Of a stretch of DNA of 56,430 nt, positions 1 to 9,373 are shown one piece after another; within the stretch, counting starts at the first letter, position 1; each line of letters opens with the position of its first letter. The stretch covers positions 1-56,430 of the forward strand of contig JAUCBJ010000627.1 of NCBI GenBank assembly GCA_032718475.1, written 5' to 3'. The stretch comes from Nemertoderma westbladi (lineage: Eukaryota > Xenacoelomorpha > Nemertodermatida > Nemertodermatidae). Below the pieces are notes generated by a model. That model did not search any database. It was not told the DNA's origin and saw only the letters and a program-made list of their open reading frames with translations. The position numbers and the translations under genes were made by a program.

Positions 1-300
1 GTTAATCTAACGTTGGGTTTATGTTAGACATTCGTTAAAAAATGACAGTTAGAATTTAACCATAAACCTACGTTAAAATACGTTAGATTTCTGTCAATTT
101 TTAACGTTAATTTTTTACAGTAATTATACGTCAAAAATTTACAAATATCGGACAATACCATATTTTTTAACGTTACTTTAACGTTAATTTTTAACGTTAA
201 TTTTTTACAGTAATTATACGTTAAAAATCAACAGAGATCTGACATTTCCAAATTTTTTAACGTTGATTTAACGTTAATTTTTAACGTTTATTATTCATCA
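1..300. repeat. TTAACGTTAA-rich AT sequence
   Basis: The palindrome TTAACGTTAA and shorter forms (AACGTTA, TACGTTA) occur about every 20-40 bases, with two similar stretches of about 90 bases at roughly 95-190 and 190-290. The same motif is dense at 3121-3585, next to the Polinton genes, so the two blocks may be one repeat family split by 2.8 kb of other DNA. No gene is visible. Confidence 0.6.
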
Positions 301-484
301 ATGGATAACATATCTATGTCTAGCTGACCATCCGCTGACTTTGTTCATTTCTTATTTTGTTAAATTTTTATGATACTTGTGTAATTTTTTAAATATTATT
401 TTTAAATATTTGCCTTACTAGTCAGCATCTGTGTACCAGTACCAAGCGTACAGTATAAAAGTACAGTAAGTAAGCGTACAGTAG

Positions 485-550
485 AAAAAGGGTGGAAAGA
501 AGGATCTAGAAGATGCTAGTGGGGCTGAAGCCGATAGCGAAGATGAATGA
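485..550 (+). CDS. possible last coding exon, acidic C-terminus
   Basis: One frame ending in TGA at 548-550 reads Lys/Gly-rich and then Asp/Glu-rich (ending ADSEDE) and is preceded by a possible AG acceptor in GTACAGTAG. This is the look of an acidic tail of a nuclear protein. It is too short to assign and may be chance. The rest of 301-584 shows no other feature. Confidence 0.2.
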   Translation, partial: KKGGKKDLEDASGAEADSEDE

Positions 551-584
551 ATATTATATATCGATAAAAACTTGGCCCTAATTA

Positions 585-1289
585 CGTTACGGATAACTTT
601 ATGAAACTGGATGTACGTTTCGGTTAACTTTATGAAAGTGGATGTACGTTTCGGTTAACTTTATGAAACTGGATGTACGTTACGGTTAAATTTATGAAAC
701 TGGATGTACGTTACGGTTAACTTTATGAAACTGGATGTACGTTTCGGTTAACTTTATGAAACTGGATGTACGTTTCGGTTAACTTTATGAAACTGGATGT
801 ACGTTTCGGTTAACTTTATGAAAGTGGATGTACGTTTCGGTTAACTTTATGAAAGTGGATGTACGTTTCGGTTAACTTTATGAAACTGGATGTACGTTTC
901 GGTTAACTTTATGAAACTGGATGTACGTTTCGGTTAACTTTATGAAACTGGATGTACGTTTCGGTTAACTTTATGAAACTGGATGTACGTTTCGGTTAAC
1001 TTTATGAAACTGGATGTACGTTTCGGTTAACTTTATGAAAGTGGATGTACGTTTCGGTTAACTTTATGAAACTGGATGTACGTTTCGGTTAACTTTATGA
1101 AACTGGATGTACGTTTCGGTTAACTTTATGAAACTGGATGTACGTTTCGGTTAACTTTATGAAACTGGATGTACGTTTCGGTTAACTTTATGAAACTGGA
1201 TGTACGTTTCGGTTAACTTTATGAAACTGGATGTACGTTTCGGTTAACTTTATGAAACTGGATGTACGTTTCGGTTAACTTTATGAAAC
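585..1289. repeat. 31-bp minisatellite, about 23 copies
   Basis: A 31-bp unit containing GGTTAACTTTATGAAACTGG is repeated head to tail with little variation: CTGG or GTGG, and ACGTTTC or ACGTTAC. Each unit holds a short inverted repeat, GAAAC and GTTTC, nine bases apart. The homogeneity suggests recent amplification. No open frame runs through it. Confidence 0.95.
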
Positions 1290-1803
1290 GGATGAGTCCG
1301 GTAGCAACCTACGGGTCTCTGAACTATAGATCTAAGCCTCCCATTGATAAATAAAAATTCCACAAATTTCTAATTCCGAATTCCAAAAATTCCACATTTC
1401 TAAAGCCTACTTTATAGTGTTATAGAAATTAAATTCAGAATTTCATACAAGAAAAAATCATACATAATTATTGATTTTTTCATTGATCAATTACACGAGA
1501 TTATGAATTTAAGCTTATGGTTTTAACACTTGAATTTGTTCAAAATTACATTTCACTGTATGTAACTGGCAATTTGAAAATCTATCGTAATGTGATAATA
1601 ACGTGTATTATATTAATATTATATCTAATACATAATTAAAATATATACATAATTATTATATGTAATATTGATTAATCATAAGTAATGTGTTAATTGTGAG
1701 TTAATACAATATAATTTTGTCAATATTAAATGGCAAAGTTGTCTTCGGCCGTTAGGCCAGGGAAAACATTACGCACAAAGTCTGACGACTTGTTTCCAGA
1801 TAA
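1290..1803. other. AT-rich intergenic stretch
   Basis: Very AT-rich sequence with short repeats of ATAATTAATA type. No reading frame of note, RNA gene or transposon end was recognised. Confidence 0.5.
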
Positions 1804-2319
1804 GGGGGCGTTCATAAAGTATGTCACTCACTAGGGGAGGGGGGGGGGGGGGTAGAGCTTTCGTGACATTTTGTGACAGGTGGTAGGGGGGTGTCGACCT
1901 TTGTGACGGTCACGGCGATGCTCTACGGTATGCTTTAATGTTAGATTGTCTTTGACTAACACATTTGTAGATGAGTGGGAAACTTTAAGGAAAAAACAAT
2001 AAACTCAATAACATTGAATTTAATCCCTAACATTAACAGGGCACCCCTGTCTAGTCTGCCTTGTACATGTACAGTATTGTAGTTTGAAGCTGCTAAAGTA
2101 TGTATAGGCTTTTAGTAAGAACTACTTCAGTCAAAATGTTTCACTTTCTATTGTGCTTTCTAACTGTTATTAAATTACTGAAATAAAATATTTTTCGTCT
2201 AGGGGGGGGGGGGGGGGGGGGGGTTATAAATTTACGAAAATAGGTTTTTTGTGACAGAAGGGGGGGGGGGGGGGTCAAAAAAATGGAAAATTTGCGTGAC
2301 ATACTTTATGAACGCCACC
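1804..2319. mobile_element. PIF/Harbinger-like MITE with G-runs
   Basis: The ends are inverted repeats of about 23 bp (left end GGGGGCGTTCATAAAGTATG; right end its near complement closing in CGCCACC). The trinucleotide TAA stands on both outer sides, at 1801-1803 and 2320-2322. A 3-bp TAA duplication with G-rich termini is the usual mark of PIF/Harbinger elements. There is no transposase frame, so it is non-autonomous. Three long G-runs (near 1841, 2202 and 2259) lie inside and could form quadruplexes. Confidence 0.65.
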
Positions 2320-2440
2320 TAATTCCACCATATTTTTATTCACCAGAGGATACTCCAGTACCCATTAAAGGACGCCCTTGAGAAATGCGCCCTAGCTCGT
2401 CCCTTTAAAGCGTTCGTCCTGAAACGAAAACTCTCCCGAC

Positions 2441-2521
2441 CCCTTTGCGGGGATCGAACCCATGACCTCTGGAGAGATGTTAATTATAGGCAACGGATTA
2501 ACACTACACAAACTAAAAGGG
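2441..2521 (-). tRNA. tRNA-like sequence (pseudogene or SINE head)
   Basis: On the minus strand a B-box-like GGTTCGATCCC sits before a run that pairs with the 5' end (CCCTTT with AAAGGG), giving an acceptor-like stem over 81 nt. The D and anticodon arms fit poorly: a 3-bp GTT/AAC stem with an oversized loop. A decayed tRNA or the head of a tRNA-derived SINE is more likely than a working tRNA. Confidence 0.4.
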
Positions 2522-2796
2522 CGGGAAGAACATAAAAAATTAGATTTTTGCTTGATCAAATGTGGCGTCGAATGCTGGACATTGACATTGACATATAGAT
2601 TATCTATCATTACTAATATCAATATTAATCATAACAACACATTTTGATGCTAACAAATACAATAGTATTTGTAATTTCTCTGAATGCTATTTTTAATGCA
2701 ACCACGGCGACAATAAACCGAGAGGATCATAGATTCGAGCTGAGTTTCAGCAGAGTAAGTGCAATACAAAAGACCGCAAGTATTTAAATTTATGCA

Positions 2797-2831
2797 AAAA
2801 AACCGTAAGTCAACAAGACTTGCGGTTTTTT
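2797..2831. repeat. 15-bp stem hairpin
   Basis: An inverted repeat of AAAAAACCGTAAGTC with GACTTGCGGTTTTTT, one mismatch and a 5-nt spacer. It looks like a bacterial terminator, but the setting is eukaryotic. The flanking 2522-3120 holds no recognised gene. Confidence 0.6.
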
Positions 2832-3179
2832 GTCATCAGAATTTAATGAGGATTTCACATCTGGAAATGGTTTGGCGAGATCTGTTGTATGCATTTTCAA
2901 TAATTACCAGAAGTAGCTCCGATGAGAGAAAGCTTGTAATTTAACTGATTGTTATTAATTCCATTAGTCACCTGAGGTCAACCCACCCTAACCTAACTGT
3001 TTAATATGAGAATGCCTTCTTAGGTTGTTTCGAGTTATCACTGTCTACCGGTCTGACCGTCAAGATGTAAATTTAGACAGAGCCAGATAAGATAATAGCA
3101 ATTGTCTGGAATATGTGATTATTTGACGTTAATTAACGTTAAGGTAATTAAGCGTTAATTATTATAATTATGTTTTTAT

Positions 3180-3426
3180 CACTGTCAGTTGTTTGTAATT
3201 TTTTAACGTTAACATACAATATATTTTGACGATCCAAACTGATTGTCAGTAATATGTCATTTTTTAACGTTAAACATACAATATATTTTGACGATCCAAA
3301 CTGATTGTCAGTAATATGTCATTTTTTAACGTTAAACATACAATATATTTTGACGATCCAAACTGATTGTCAGTAATATGTCATTTTTTAACGTTAAACA
3401 TACAATATATTTTGACGATCAAAATA
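3180..3426. repeat. 62-bp tandem repeat, about 4 copies, left Polinton flank
   Basis: The unit runs from GATTGTCAGTAATATGTCAT through TTTTTTAACGTTAA to GACGATCCAAACT. Copies two to four are nearly identical; the first is degenerate and the last breaks off. It sits inside a TTAACGTTAA-rich block (3121-3585) ending just before the first Polinton gene. Terminal repeats of a Polinton would be expected here, but no inverted partner was found on the right. Confidence 0.85.
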
Positions 3427-3684
3427 CCTACCGTTTAAAATTAACGTTAATTTGCGTTATTTTTAACGTTAAAAGGGCGGCCAAACTAACGTTATTTATA
3501 TGTATTATTAACGTTAATAATTAACGTTGGCATTGTCAGAAAATAACGTATATTAATGCATTATTAACGTTAAATTGTTTGCAGGGTATAATCTCTTGCT
3601 TTAATCACAATTAATCATTTGTAATGGTTTTAGTTTAAAAGTTTTTACTTTGTTTGTTTGATTTACAATAAAATAAATTAAATA

Positions 3685-4128
3685 ATGTCTTCTGATTCCG
3701 ATATGGTTATGCCAATGGTAAGGCATTCATTTTTTGCAGAAGATGGTCAAGCCTATATTGTTATTGATTATACAATTTACCGTCAGGGAGATGATAAATA
3801 TAAAATTGAGTTTTCTGAAAAAGCCAGGAAAGTTTTAAGCTCAATTGATATTGATGCTTCTGATAATAGTGTTCATCTCTTAGATTACAACCTGAAAGTT
3901 GAGCATGTGGGAAAATTAAGCAACATTTTACTATTATCCATGATAGAGGGGTTTATTGTTATTACACAATACAACGAAGCTGGTGAAAAGTTTGAAATAC
4001 GGCTAAATCGACATAGCCCCTACGAAATTATGTCTTTCTTTATTGTAATGATTTCAAAAGAATCCTTTATCGAAACTGAAGAATCAACGGATAATGTTGA
4101 ATATGTTGATAATATCATTGATTCTTGA
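3685..4128 (+). CDS. Polinton-encoded unknown protein, 147 aa
   Basis: First gene of the rightward arm. Translation gives 147 residues, mixed hydrophobic and charged, with an acidic C-terminus (ETEESTDNVEYVDN). There is no clear signal peptide, membrane span or cysteine motif. The ATG lies in AATAATGTC after an AT-rich leader. A TATA-like TATAATC lies about 100 nt upstream. I do not recognise the family. The uninterrupted frame and AT-rich codon use like its neighbours argue that it is a genuine gene of the element. Its position before the RING protein and away from the capsid block suggests an accessory role, which is only inference. Confidence 0.6.
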   Translation: MSSDSDMVMPMVRHSFFAEDGQAYIVIDYTIYRQGDDKYKIEFSEKARKVLSSIDIDASDNSVHLLDYNLKVEHVGKLSNILLLSMIEGFIVITQYNEAGEKFEIRLNRHSPYEIMSFFIVMISKESFIETEESTDNVEYVDNIIDS

Positions 4129-4296
4129 CTTTTCCCTCTATATTATAAATATTTTATGATTATATATAAAATTTTGATGTTTTTAAATAATCGAAAATTG
4201 TAGCAGTATTTGTATATACAGTATAATAGTTTTGTTTGTTGTTGTTGTTGTTGTGTATTGCGGTAATTATTTTCAATTTACTTTAAAATTTGGAAA

Positions 4297-4749
4297 ATGG
4301 ATATTTTAAATGAAAAATGTCCAGTTTGCTATTCTAAGTTATTGCAACAACATCGAGATTATTATAAATGTGAAAATAAACATGCAACTTGCGTACAATG
4401 TATTGTACAATATTCCGAAATGAATAATTATTGTTCTAAAATTTGTCCTATTTGTCGCGCACCCATATCTAAGTTTAATATAAAGTTGGCAAGTTATCAA
4501 CCCTATTATTGGAAAGAGCTTCGCAATATAACTTATATTTCTGCGGAAAGTAATGATCCGGGAGATTTATTTACAATATTGGAGAATATTTTTTATAGAA
4601 ATGTAGTACGACGCTGTTGCTACTATATTCCTTATTTTTTTAGCAGCGAACATAAAAAAATTATTAGCGCGAAATTTTCGGGAAGTGATTTCCAAACCGC
4701 CGATGTTACCTATCATTATTTCGCGTATAAAGATGCTCACCATGCTTGA
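4297..4749 (+). CDS. RING-finger protein, probable E3 ubiquitin ligase
   Basis: The 150-aa product begins with a zinc-binding RING of C3HC4 type in residues 8-53: CPVC, then CENKHATC followed by VQC, then CPIC with the usual proline. The remaining two thirds has aromatic and basic residues and no recognised domain. RING proteins recruit E2 enzymes and transfer ubiquitin; virus-encoded ones often redirect host protein turnover, so an accessory role against host factors is plausible but inferred. It stands alone with its own spacer of about 170 nt on the left and 216 nt on the right. The start ATG lies in AAAATGG, a good context. Confidence 0.75.
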   Translation: MDILNEKCPVCYSKLLQQHRDYYKCENKHATCVQCIVQYSEMNNYCSKICPICRAPISKFNIKLASYQPYYWKELRNITYISAESNDPGDLFTILENIFYRNVVRRCCYYIPYFFSSEHKKIISAKFSGSDFQTADVTYHYFAYKDAHHA

Positions 4750-4965
4750 AATTACATCAGTCTATACTATAATTGGAAATAGCACCTTTTGTTGCAGCGA
4801 GCGTCACATACTGTAGCGGCGTCGTATGTTAATTAAATATACAGTACTCTAATATTGTAGTTGCATCAATTATTGTTATATACATAGTAATGGTGTTGGT
4901 TTATTGATATTGATATTGATATTATATTATATTGTATTGTTGATATATCTTAATAATAATAATAA

Positions 4966-5649
4966 ATGGCTGACTTTAATTCAGGTCCATATAATTTAAA
5001 CTTTCAAATGGGAACGAGTATGATAATTTCTGGGCCATCTGGTTCTGGAAAGTCAACCTTTGTAAGCAATTTAATTAAACACAAGAATGGTTGTTTCAAC
5101 GAAGCCCCCTTGCGAGTATTGTATTGTTACGGGAGCAATCCCCCGACTATTCCCGGTATTACTCACCTTTACAAAGGTTTGCCCGAAAATATAGATAGTT
5201 TAGTGAATAGTCGAGATTTATTAATTATAGATGATTTGTTAACAGAAACTGAGTCCAGTACAGCATTAACTGTATTGTTTACTAAGGTAGCTCATCATTC
5301 CAATATATTTATTTGTTTTATAACGCAAAACATGTTTTACGGTGGGAAGCATAACCGCACAAGATCAATTAATAGCCATACTTTAGTATTAATGAAAAAT
5401 CCGAGAGACAGTTTATCGGTTTTAAATTTCGCGAAGCAGATGTTACCAGGGCAGACCAAATTTTTAGTTGATTCCTATCAAGATGCGACAATTCAACCAT
5501 TTTCACATTTCTTAATTGATTTACGACAGGAAACACCCGAACATTTAAGATTTAGATCTGATATATTTCGTAATCATAATTGTTACATTAAAAATTACAC
5601 TGACTATAAACGTAGCGAAAATAATAATAATAATAATAATGATAAATAA
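4966..5649 (+). CDS. Polinton packaging ATPase (FtsK/HerA-type)
   Basis: The 227-aa protein has a Walker A motif GPSGSGKST at residues 23-31 and a Walker B motif LLIIDD at 85-90. A polar ITQN segment after a beta strand at 118-122 fits the sensor position. Arg-rich RTRS near 131 could supply an arginine finger. Size and motif spacing match Polinton and adenovirus-like genome-packaging ATPases, which move DNA into preformed capsids. The C-terminus ends in a run of asparagines encoded by an AAT repeat (5622-5640), so its tail length may vary by slippage. The start lies directly after a run of AAT triplets, an arrangement shared with other genes of this element. Confidence 0.88.
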   Translation: MADFNSGPYNLNFQMGTSMIISGPSGSGKSTFVSNLIKHKNGCFNEAPLRVLYCYGSNPPTIPGITHLYKGLPENIDSLVNSRDLLIIDDLLTETESSTALTVLFTKVAHHSNIFICFITQNMFYGGKHNRTRSINSHTLVLMKNPRDSLSVLNFAKQMLPGQTKFLVDSYQDATIQPFSHFLIDLRQETPEHLRFRSDIFRNHNCYIKNYTDYKRSENNNNNNNDK

Positions 5650-5686
5650 TTAATATTTTGTAACAATTTTCAATAATGTTGCAACA

Positions 5687-6070
5687 ATGAATAGACTTGT
5701 GCAGAAATATCGTAACGAACTGGAATTTCTACGCAGCGCTACCCCTCAACAAAGAACTTATTTTATTAACCATACCGCGAGTAACGAATTAATACGGCTC
5801 ATTGTAAATACTGCATTAAATGTTCTAAAAGGTAATGTACAATTAACCCCTCATTCATTTAGAAATATTCGCCGCTATAAGAAGGTATTGAAATCACTCA
5901 ACCGTAAAACAAAAAATATATCAAGTTACAGAAAAAAGTTAAGCAATCAATCTGGAGGTATACTACCGTTTCTAATACCCTTACTCGGCATTGGTGCGAA
6001 ACTCGCCGCGAGTGCCGGAGCCGCCGCCGCTGGAGCAGCTATTGCTAAAAAAATTAACCGTGGACGGTAA
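5687..6070 (+). CDS. small pX/pVI-like hydrophobic minor virion protein
   Basis: The 127-aa product has a basic N-terminal two thirds and then QSGG followed by a hydrophobic, alanine-rich segment (from ILPFLIP, residues about 92-121) ending in basic KKINRGR. The QSGG-I junction fits the adenain cleavage pattern (residue, any, Gly, Gly, then cut), so the element's own protease could release the hydrophobic tail. Adenovirus and adintovirus small virion proteins have a similar layout and act in DNA binding or membrane disruption; assignment to one of those roles is inference. It follows the ATPase by 37 nt. Its TAA at 6068-6070 is separated by only two bases from the next ATG. Confidence 0.6.
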   Translation: MNRLVQKYRNELEFLRSATPQQRTYFINHTASNELIRLIVNTALNVLKGNVQLTPHSFRNIRRYKKVLKSLNRKTKNISSYRKKLSNQSGGILPFLIPLLGIGAKLAASAGAAAAGAAIAKKINRGR

Positions 6071-6072
6071 TA

Positions 6073-6243
6073 ATGGTTAAAACAGGAGTAACATTTAGAA
6101 AATTATATTTAGTATCGAGTAAACCGTTAGCTACTGATTTAAAACCTCAAGATATACCTAGAGTAAATACTACAAAAAGAAAACCCTTTAAAACATCAAC
6201 TTCAAAGAAAATAATTAAAAAATTTCAGTTGTTCTTACGGTGA
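6073..6243 (+). CDS. small basic protein, 56 aa
   Basis: A short frame of 56 codons, rich in Lys, Arg and Thr, starting two bases after the previous stop (TAATAATGG) and ending in a TGA that overlaps an ATG (TGATG at 6241-6245). The tight coupling to both neighbours and the absence of stops support a genuine small gene. The basic composition would suit nucleic-acid binding. No family is recognised. Confidence 0.45.
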   Translation: MVKTGVTFRKLYLVSSKPLATDLKPQDIPRVNTTKRKPFKTSTSKKIIKKFQLFLR

Positions 6244-6294
6244 TGCCCTTTATAAGAGATTTGAATATACATATTACTTGCGGTTGTCGAAAAG

Positions 6295-7385
6295 ATGCCT
6301 CGCAAGATGAAACCGATTTTAAGCCGAAGCTTAGACAAAAAACTGTTAAGAATTTATTTAGATCCTTCATCCCCTGCGGGATTTGCAAGTGTTGCAAAAT
6401 TAGCAAAAGCTGCAAACATCAAACCAGCACAAGCCCAGAAATGGGCATGAGTGGGCAAAAGACATACACCCTTCACGCTCCACGTAGACACCATTATCCA
6501 ACATCTAAAATATTTACGGGAGGCATAAAAGATATATATATGATAGATCTGGTGGATATGCAGCAATATAAGTCGCAAAATAATAATTATAACTATATAT
6601 TAACATGTATTGATGCCTTTAGCAGGCTTGCTTTTGGCTATGGTATGAAAACAAAAAAGGGTGTTGAAATTATTAGTATATTGCAAAAAATATTCCAGAA
6701 AGGAAAACCAAACAGAATCGCCATGGATCAAGGTTCTGAGTTTCTAAATAAATCTGTAAGGAAATATTTAGATACGTTAGGTATACAGTATTACGTAATG
6801 TACTCTGTGAATAAGGCGGCTATTGTCGAGAGATTCAATAGAACATTAAAAACAAAGATGTTCACAATTTTTACACAACGAGGAAATAATGTTTGGATTA
6901 AAATTTTACCTAAGCTTATCTCGGCTTATAATAGGTCATATCATAGGACAATAAAAATGACGCCTATTGAAGTTAATAAATTTAATGAAACTGAATTAAT
7001 GAATAGATTATATGGGAAATATAGACAGATTAATCATAAGAAAATAAAATTTAAAGTTGGAGATACAGTACGATTATCTATCGCTCGTACTACTTTTGCT
7101 AATGGCTATCGAGAACAATGGACACGTGAATTATTTATTATTCATCGTGTCAGGTTGGATAGAGTACCCGCTGTAATGTTCGATATTAAGGACAGCGCTG
7201 GAGCTATAATAAAGGGCTCATTTTATTCTCACGAACTCCAAAAGGTCCACCCGAATAGTAATATTTATCTAGCAATTGATAAAAATATTGGCAAACTTAA
7301 AGAACGTGTACGCAATGGGAAGAAAGAATATTTAGTCCGATTCATTGGATCCAAGAAACAGTCGTGGGTACAGCATATTCAATAA
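6295..7385 (+). pseudogene. Polinton integrase (RVE family) with a frame break
   Basis: Two frames together make a Polinton integrase. The N-terminal part (6295-6450, 51 codons then TGA) carries the conserved IYLDPSSPAGF and KWA region. The main part is in the frame one base back and reads through to 7385. It has the DDE core: Asp in DLVDM, Asp in MDQGSEF and Glu in IVERFN, with the last two 34 positions apart. A C-terminal IDKNIG..EYLVRF..SWV stretch looks like a shortened chromodomain. The enzyme joins transposon ends to host DNA. The break is between about 6440 and 6455, where TGGGCA occurs twice; no X-XXY-YYZ slippery site is visible, so mutation or an assembly error is likelier than programmed shifting. 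An apparent longer upstream start at 6240-6294 is in the wrong frame for the conserved N-terminus. Confidence 0.88.
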
Positions 7386-7485
7386 GCTTAGGTTTATACT
7401 GTATATTAATTCATTTTGGTCGCATATGACCGTAATTAATCAATATTAACTCAAATGATATTACTATATCTATAGTTCATCCGTT

Positions 7486-7505
7486 TTAAATAAAGCCAAT
7501 AAAGC
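7486..7505 (+). terminator. polyadenylation signals after the integrase
   Basis: AAATAAAGCCAATAAAG gives two AATAAA hexamers about 100 nt after the integrase stop and before the capsid block, consistent with the end of the first transcript. Confidence 0.4.
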
Positions 7506-7661
7506 CAGTAAAATATTGATCCCGCGCATATACTGTAGAAGATGCGACAATGAACGACAATGAACGTGGTCACAGATGTCTATAATTTAACATTATACTG
7601 TACTGTACTGTATGTACAATGGAGTCAAGTAGAGAGAGAGCGAGCTTAAATAATAATAATA

Positions 7662-8534
7662 ATGGCCACAGATACATATATCACTCTACTTTCAGATAGC
7701 TCATTAAACACTTACCCCAATAATAATCCTAGCGAGTTTACTGTTGATTTAGCCGAAGAATTATATATTGGTCCAAACGCTAAAATTGGGCTTGCCGAGC
7801 TTCAATATCAAGCAACATACAGTAATATTACGCTGCAAACTCAAATCTCGCTGTCAATCGGGGTAGATGCAAAAGATGCCAAATTATATAGTTTATTTCC
7901 CGGTATGCATAAATCTATTCAAGTCATTATTGATGATATAAATAAACTGTTTAATTCTGAAGCGAAATATAGAGATTTCGAATTCATTTTTAATACAAAT
8001 AATTCTAGAATTAAATTTAAATTTCCTAAAAAGTTGAAAAAAATACAATTAAGTCTACGTGGTGATTTAATACAAATTCTAGGCTTAAAGCCGTTATTGG
8101 ATCGGAATCATCCGGATATTCCGAATTGGGATATATACAGTACCAGTACAGTAGATGAATTAAGCAATATAGAACAGCCAATATTAATTTTAAATTATAG
8201 CGGGCCAAAAATTTCGGAAATTGGCATTTTAGATTTTCCAGCTCCCACGAATATAACACGTAATAAAGACACTATCTTTATATACACAGATATTATTAAG
8301 AGCTCATTTGTTGGCGACGCTTTAGCTCCGCTCTTAAGAACCTGCCCTTTAACGCAATTAAATCGAAAATATATTAATCACGAATACGAGAGCATTTGCT
8401 ATTACCCGTTGTTGAATAAAAAACTAAAAACAATCTTAATTACTTTACGTGACGGACAAGGCGAATTAATTAACTTCAGCGGAGGTCGCACTGTTATAAC
8501 ACTTAAGTTAATACGGGGTGGCAGTGATGGATGA
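7662..8534 (+). CDS. penton/minor-capsid-type protein, copy 1
   Basis: The 290-aa protein starts with a pattern of short beta strands: a serine/asparagine-rich turn (SDSSLNTYPNN), then a strand ending FTVDLAEEL, then IGLAELQY. The same layout opens the next gene, so the two are diverged paralogues. This pair is commonly seen beside F54H12.2-type genes in invertebrate Polinton-like elements, and penton or minor-capsid function is the best guess. The ATG follows an AAT-triplet leader. A TACTGTA-rich stretch at 7595-7617 and a short out-of-frame upstream ATG (7619) lie ahead. Its TGA overlaps the next ATG by eight bases. The role is inferred from context and strand pattern, not from a catalytic motif. 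Confidence 0.55.
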   Translation: MATDTYITLLSDSSLNTYPNNNPSEFTVDLAEELYIGPNAKIGLAELQYQATYSNITLQTQISLSIGVDAKDAKLYSLFPGMHKSIQVIIDDINKLFNSEAKYRDFEFIFNTNNSRIKFKFPKKLKKIQLSLRGDLIQILGLKPLLDRNHPDIPNWDIYSTSTVDELSNIEQPILILNYSGPKISEIGILDFPAPTNITRNKDTIFIYTDIIKSSFVGDALAPLLRTCPLTQLNRKYINHEYESICYYPLLNKKLKTILITLRDGQGELINFSGGRTVITLKLIRGGSDG

Positions 8535-9372
8535 ATTCTACGTAAGACTACCAAGTAATTCCTGTCCAATTGATTTTCCCCGCAATAGCGCTAGTAATTA
8601 TCAGATAAATTTCCATGGCGCCTTACCTATAAACCCAAATGAAAACTGGGTGGTAGGTATAAAAAGTATATTTTACTTAGCTACGTTGCCGTCCATGTAT
8701 AACAATGTAGAGAATGTTATTTTATTAAAAAAAGGAAAAAAAAATTTTGAGGATACACTTCCATCCGGTTTGTTCTACAGTATCAATGACATTATAGATT
8801 ATTTTAACACGGGGGCGTTGAAAGATAAATTACAAATAGTTGAAAATACTCAGCAAAATAGGTTGCAATTTATTTTAGGGAAAACTGTGCGAGAGTTATT
8901 TATAGGTCAACAATTAGCCTATTATTTTGGAATTACTGAAAATAATCTCGGCGCGAATTTAAATCCAAATTTTAAAATTATTTTGAAGACGAAAAATAAT
9001 ATAAAGGGTTATTTAATAAAGGTTATCGGAAATGGAGAAAAAGCTTACCAGATGGTATTTTTATGCCCTCAACCACCCAATTCTATTCCAGAACCTAAGT
9101 CGAACATGTACGTGACTACTAATATAATTGAAAATCAATATATTAACGATTTTGGTTTAGCTTTACTTCGTCGTGTTGCGATACCTGATGATGTGAAATA
9201 TGGTAGCGTAATAAATAAAGAATTTGTCAAGGATACAATTCATTATATCCCTGTAAAAAAATCATATAAGATAACATACATTCATATTGAAATAACAGAC
9301 AAAGAAGGAAAAGATTTGAATTTTGAATACGGGACAACATCTATTACATTACACTTTAAACGTATAAATTAA
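8527..9372 (+). CDS. penton/minor-capsid-type protein, copy 2
   Basis: From the ATG at 8527 the product has 281 residues. Its first 50 residues mirror copy 1: FYVRLPSNSCPIDFP, then a strand, then NWVVGIKSIFYLATLP. A longer frame would need a GTG start at 8518, so the ATG inside the end of the previous gene is preferred. The C-terminus contains HIEITDKEGKDLNFEYGTTSI, matching RDGQGELINFSGGRTVI in copy 1, which strengthens the case for duplication. Two different copies could form separate vertex or cement roles; that is inference. The stop is one base from the next ATG. Confidence 0.55.
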   Translation: MDEFYVRLPSNSCPIDFPRNSASNYQINFHGALPINPNENWVVGIKSIFYLATLPSMYNNVENVILLKKGKKNFEDTLPSGLFYSINDIIDYFNTGALKDKLQIVENTQQNRLQFILGKTVRELFIGQQLAYYFGITENNLGANLNPNFKIILKTKNNIKGYLIKVIGNGEKAYQMVFLCPQPPNSIPEPKSNMYVTTNIIENQYINDFGLALLRRVAIPDDVKYGSVINKEFVKDTIHYIPVKKSYKITYIHIEITDKEGKDLNFEYGTTSITLHFKRIN

Positions 9373-9373
9373 A

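Noticed and set aside
1285-1335. Hammerhead-like GGATGAGTCC after the 31-bp array
   Set aside because: The conserved CTGATGA is altered, and no GAAA box or proper stem II follows.
2392-2647. Small ORFs on both strands around 2.5 kb
   Set aside because: They overlap the tRNA-like sequence and have no coding signature.
2797-2831. Rho-independent terminator look-alike
   Set aside because: The setting is eukaryotic with no gene reading into it; kept only as a hairpin.
6240-6294. GTG/ATG start giving a longer integrase N-terminus
   Set aside because: The conserved integrase N-terminus is in another frame starting at 6295; the longer frame encodes unrelated residues there.
6440-6455. Programmed -1 frameshift in the integrase
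   Set aside because: No slippery heptamer or evident downstream pseudoknot at the junction.
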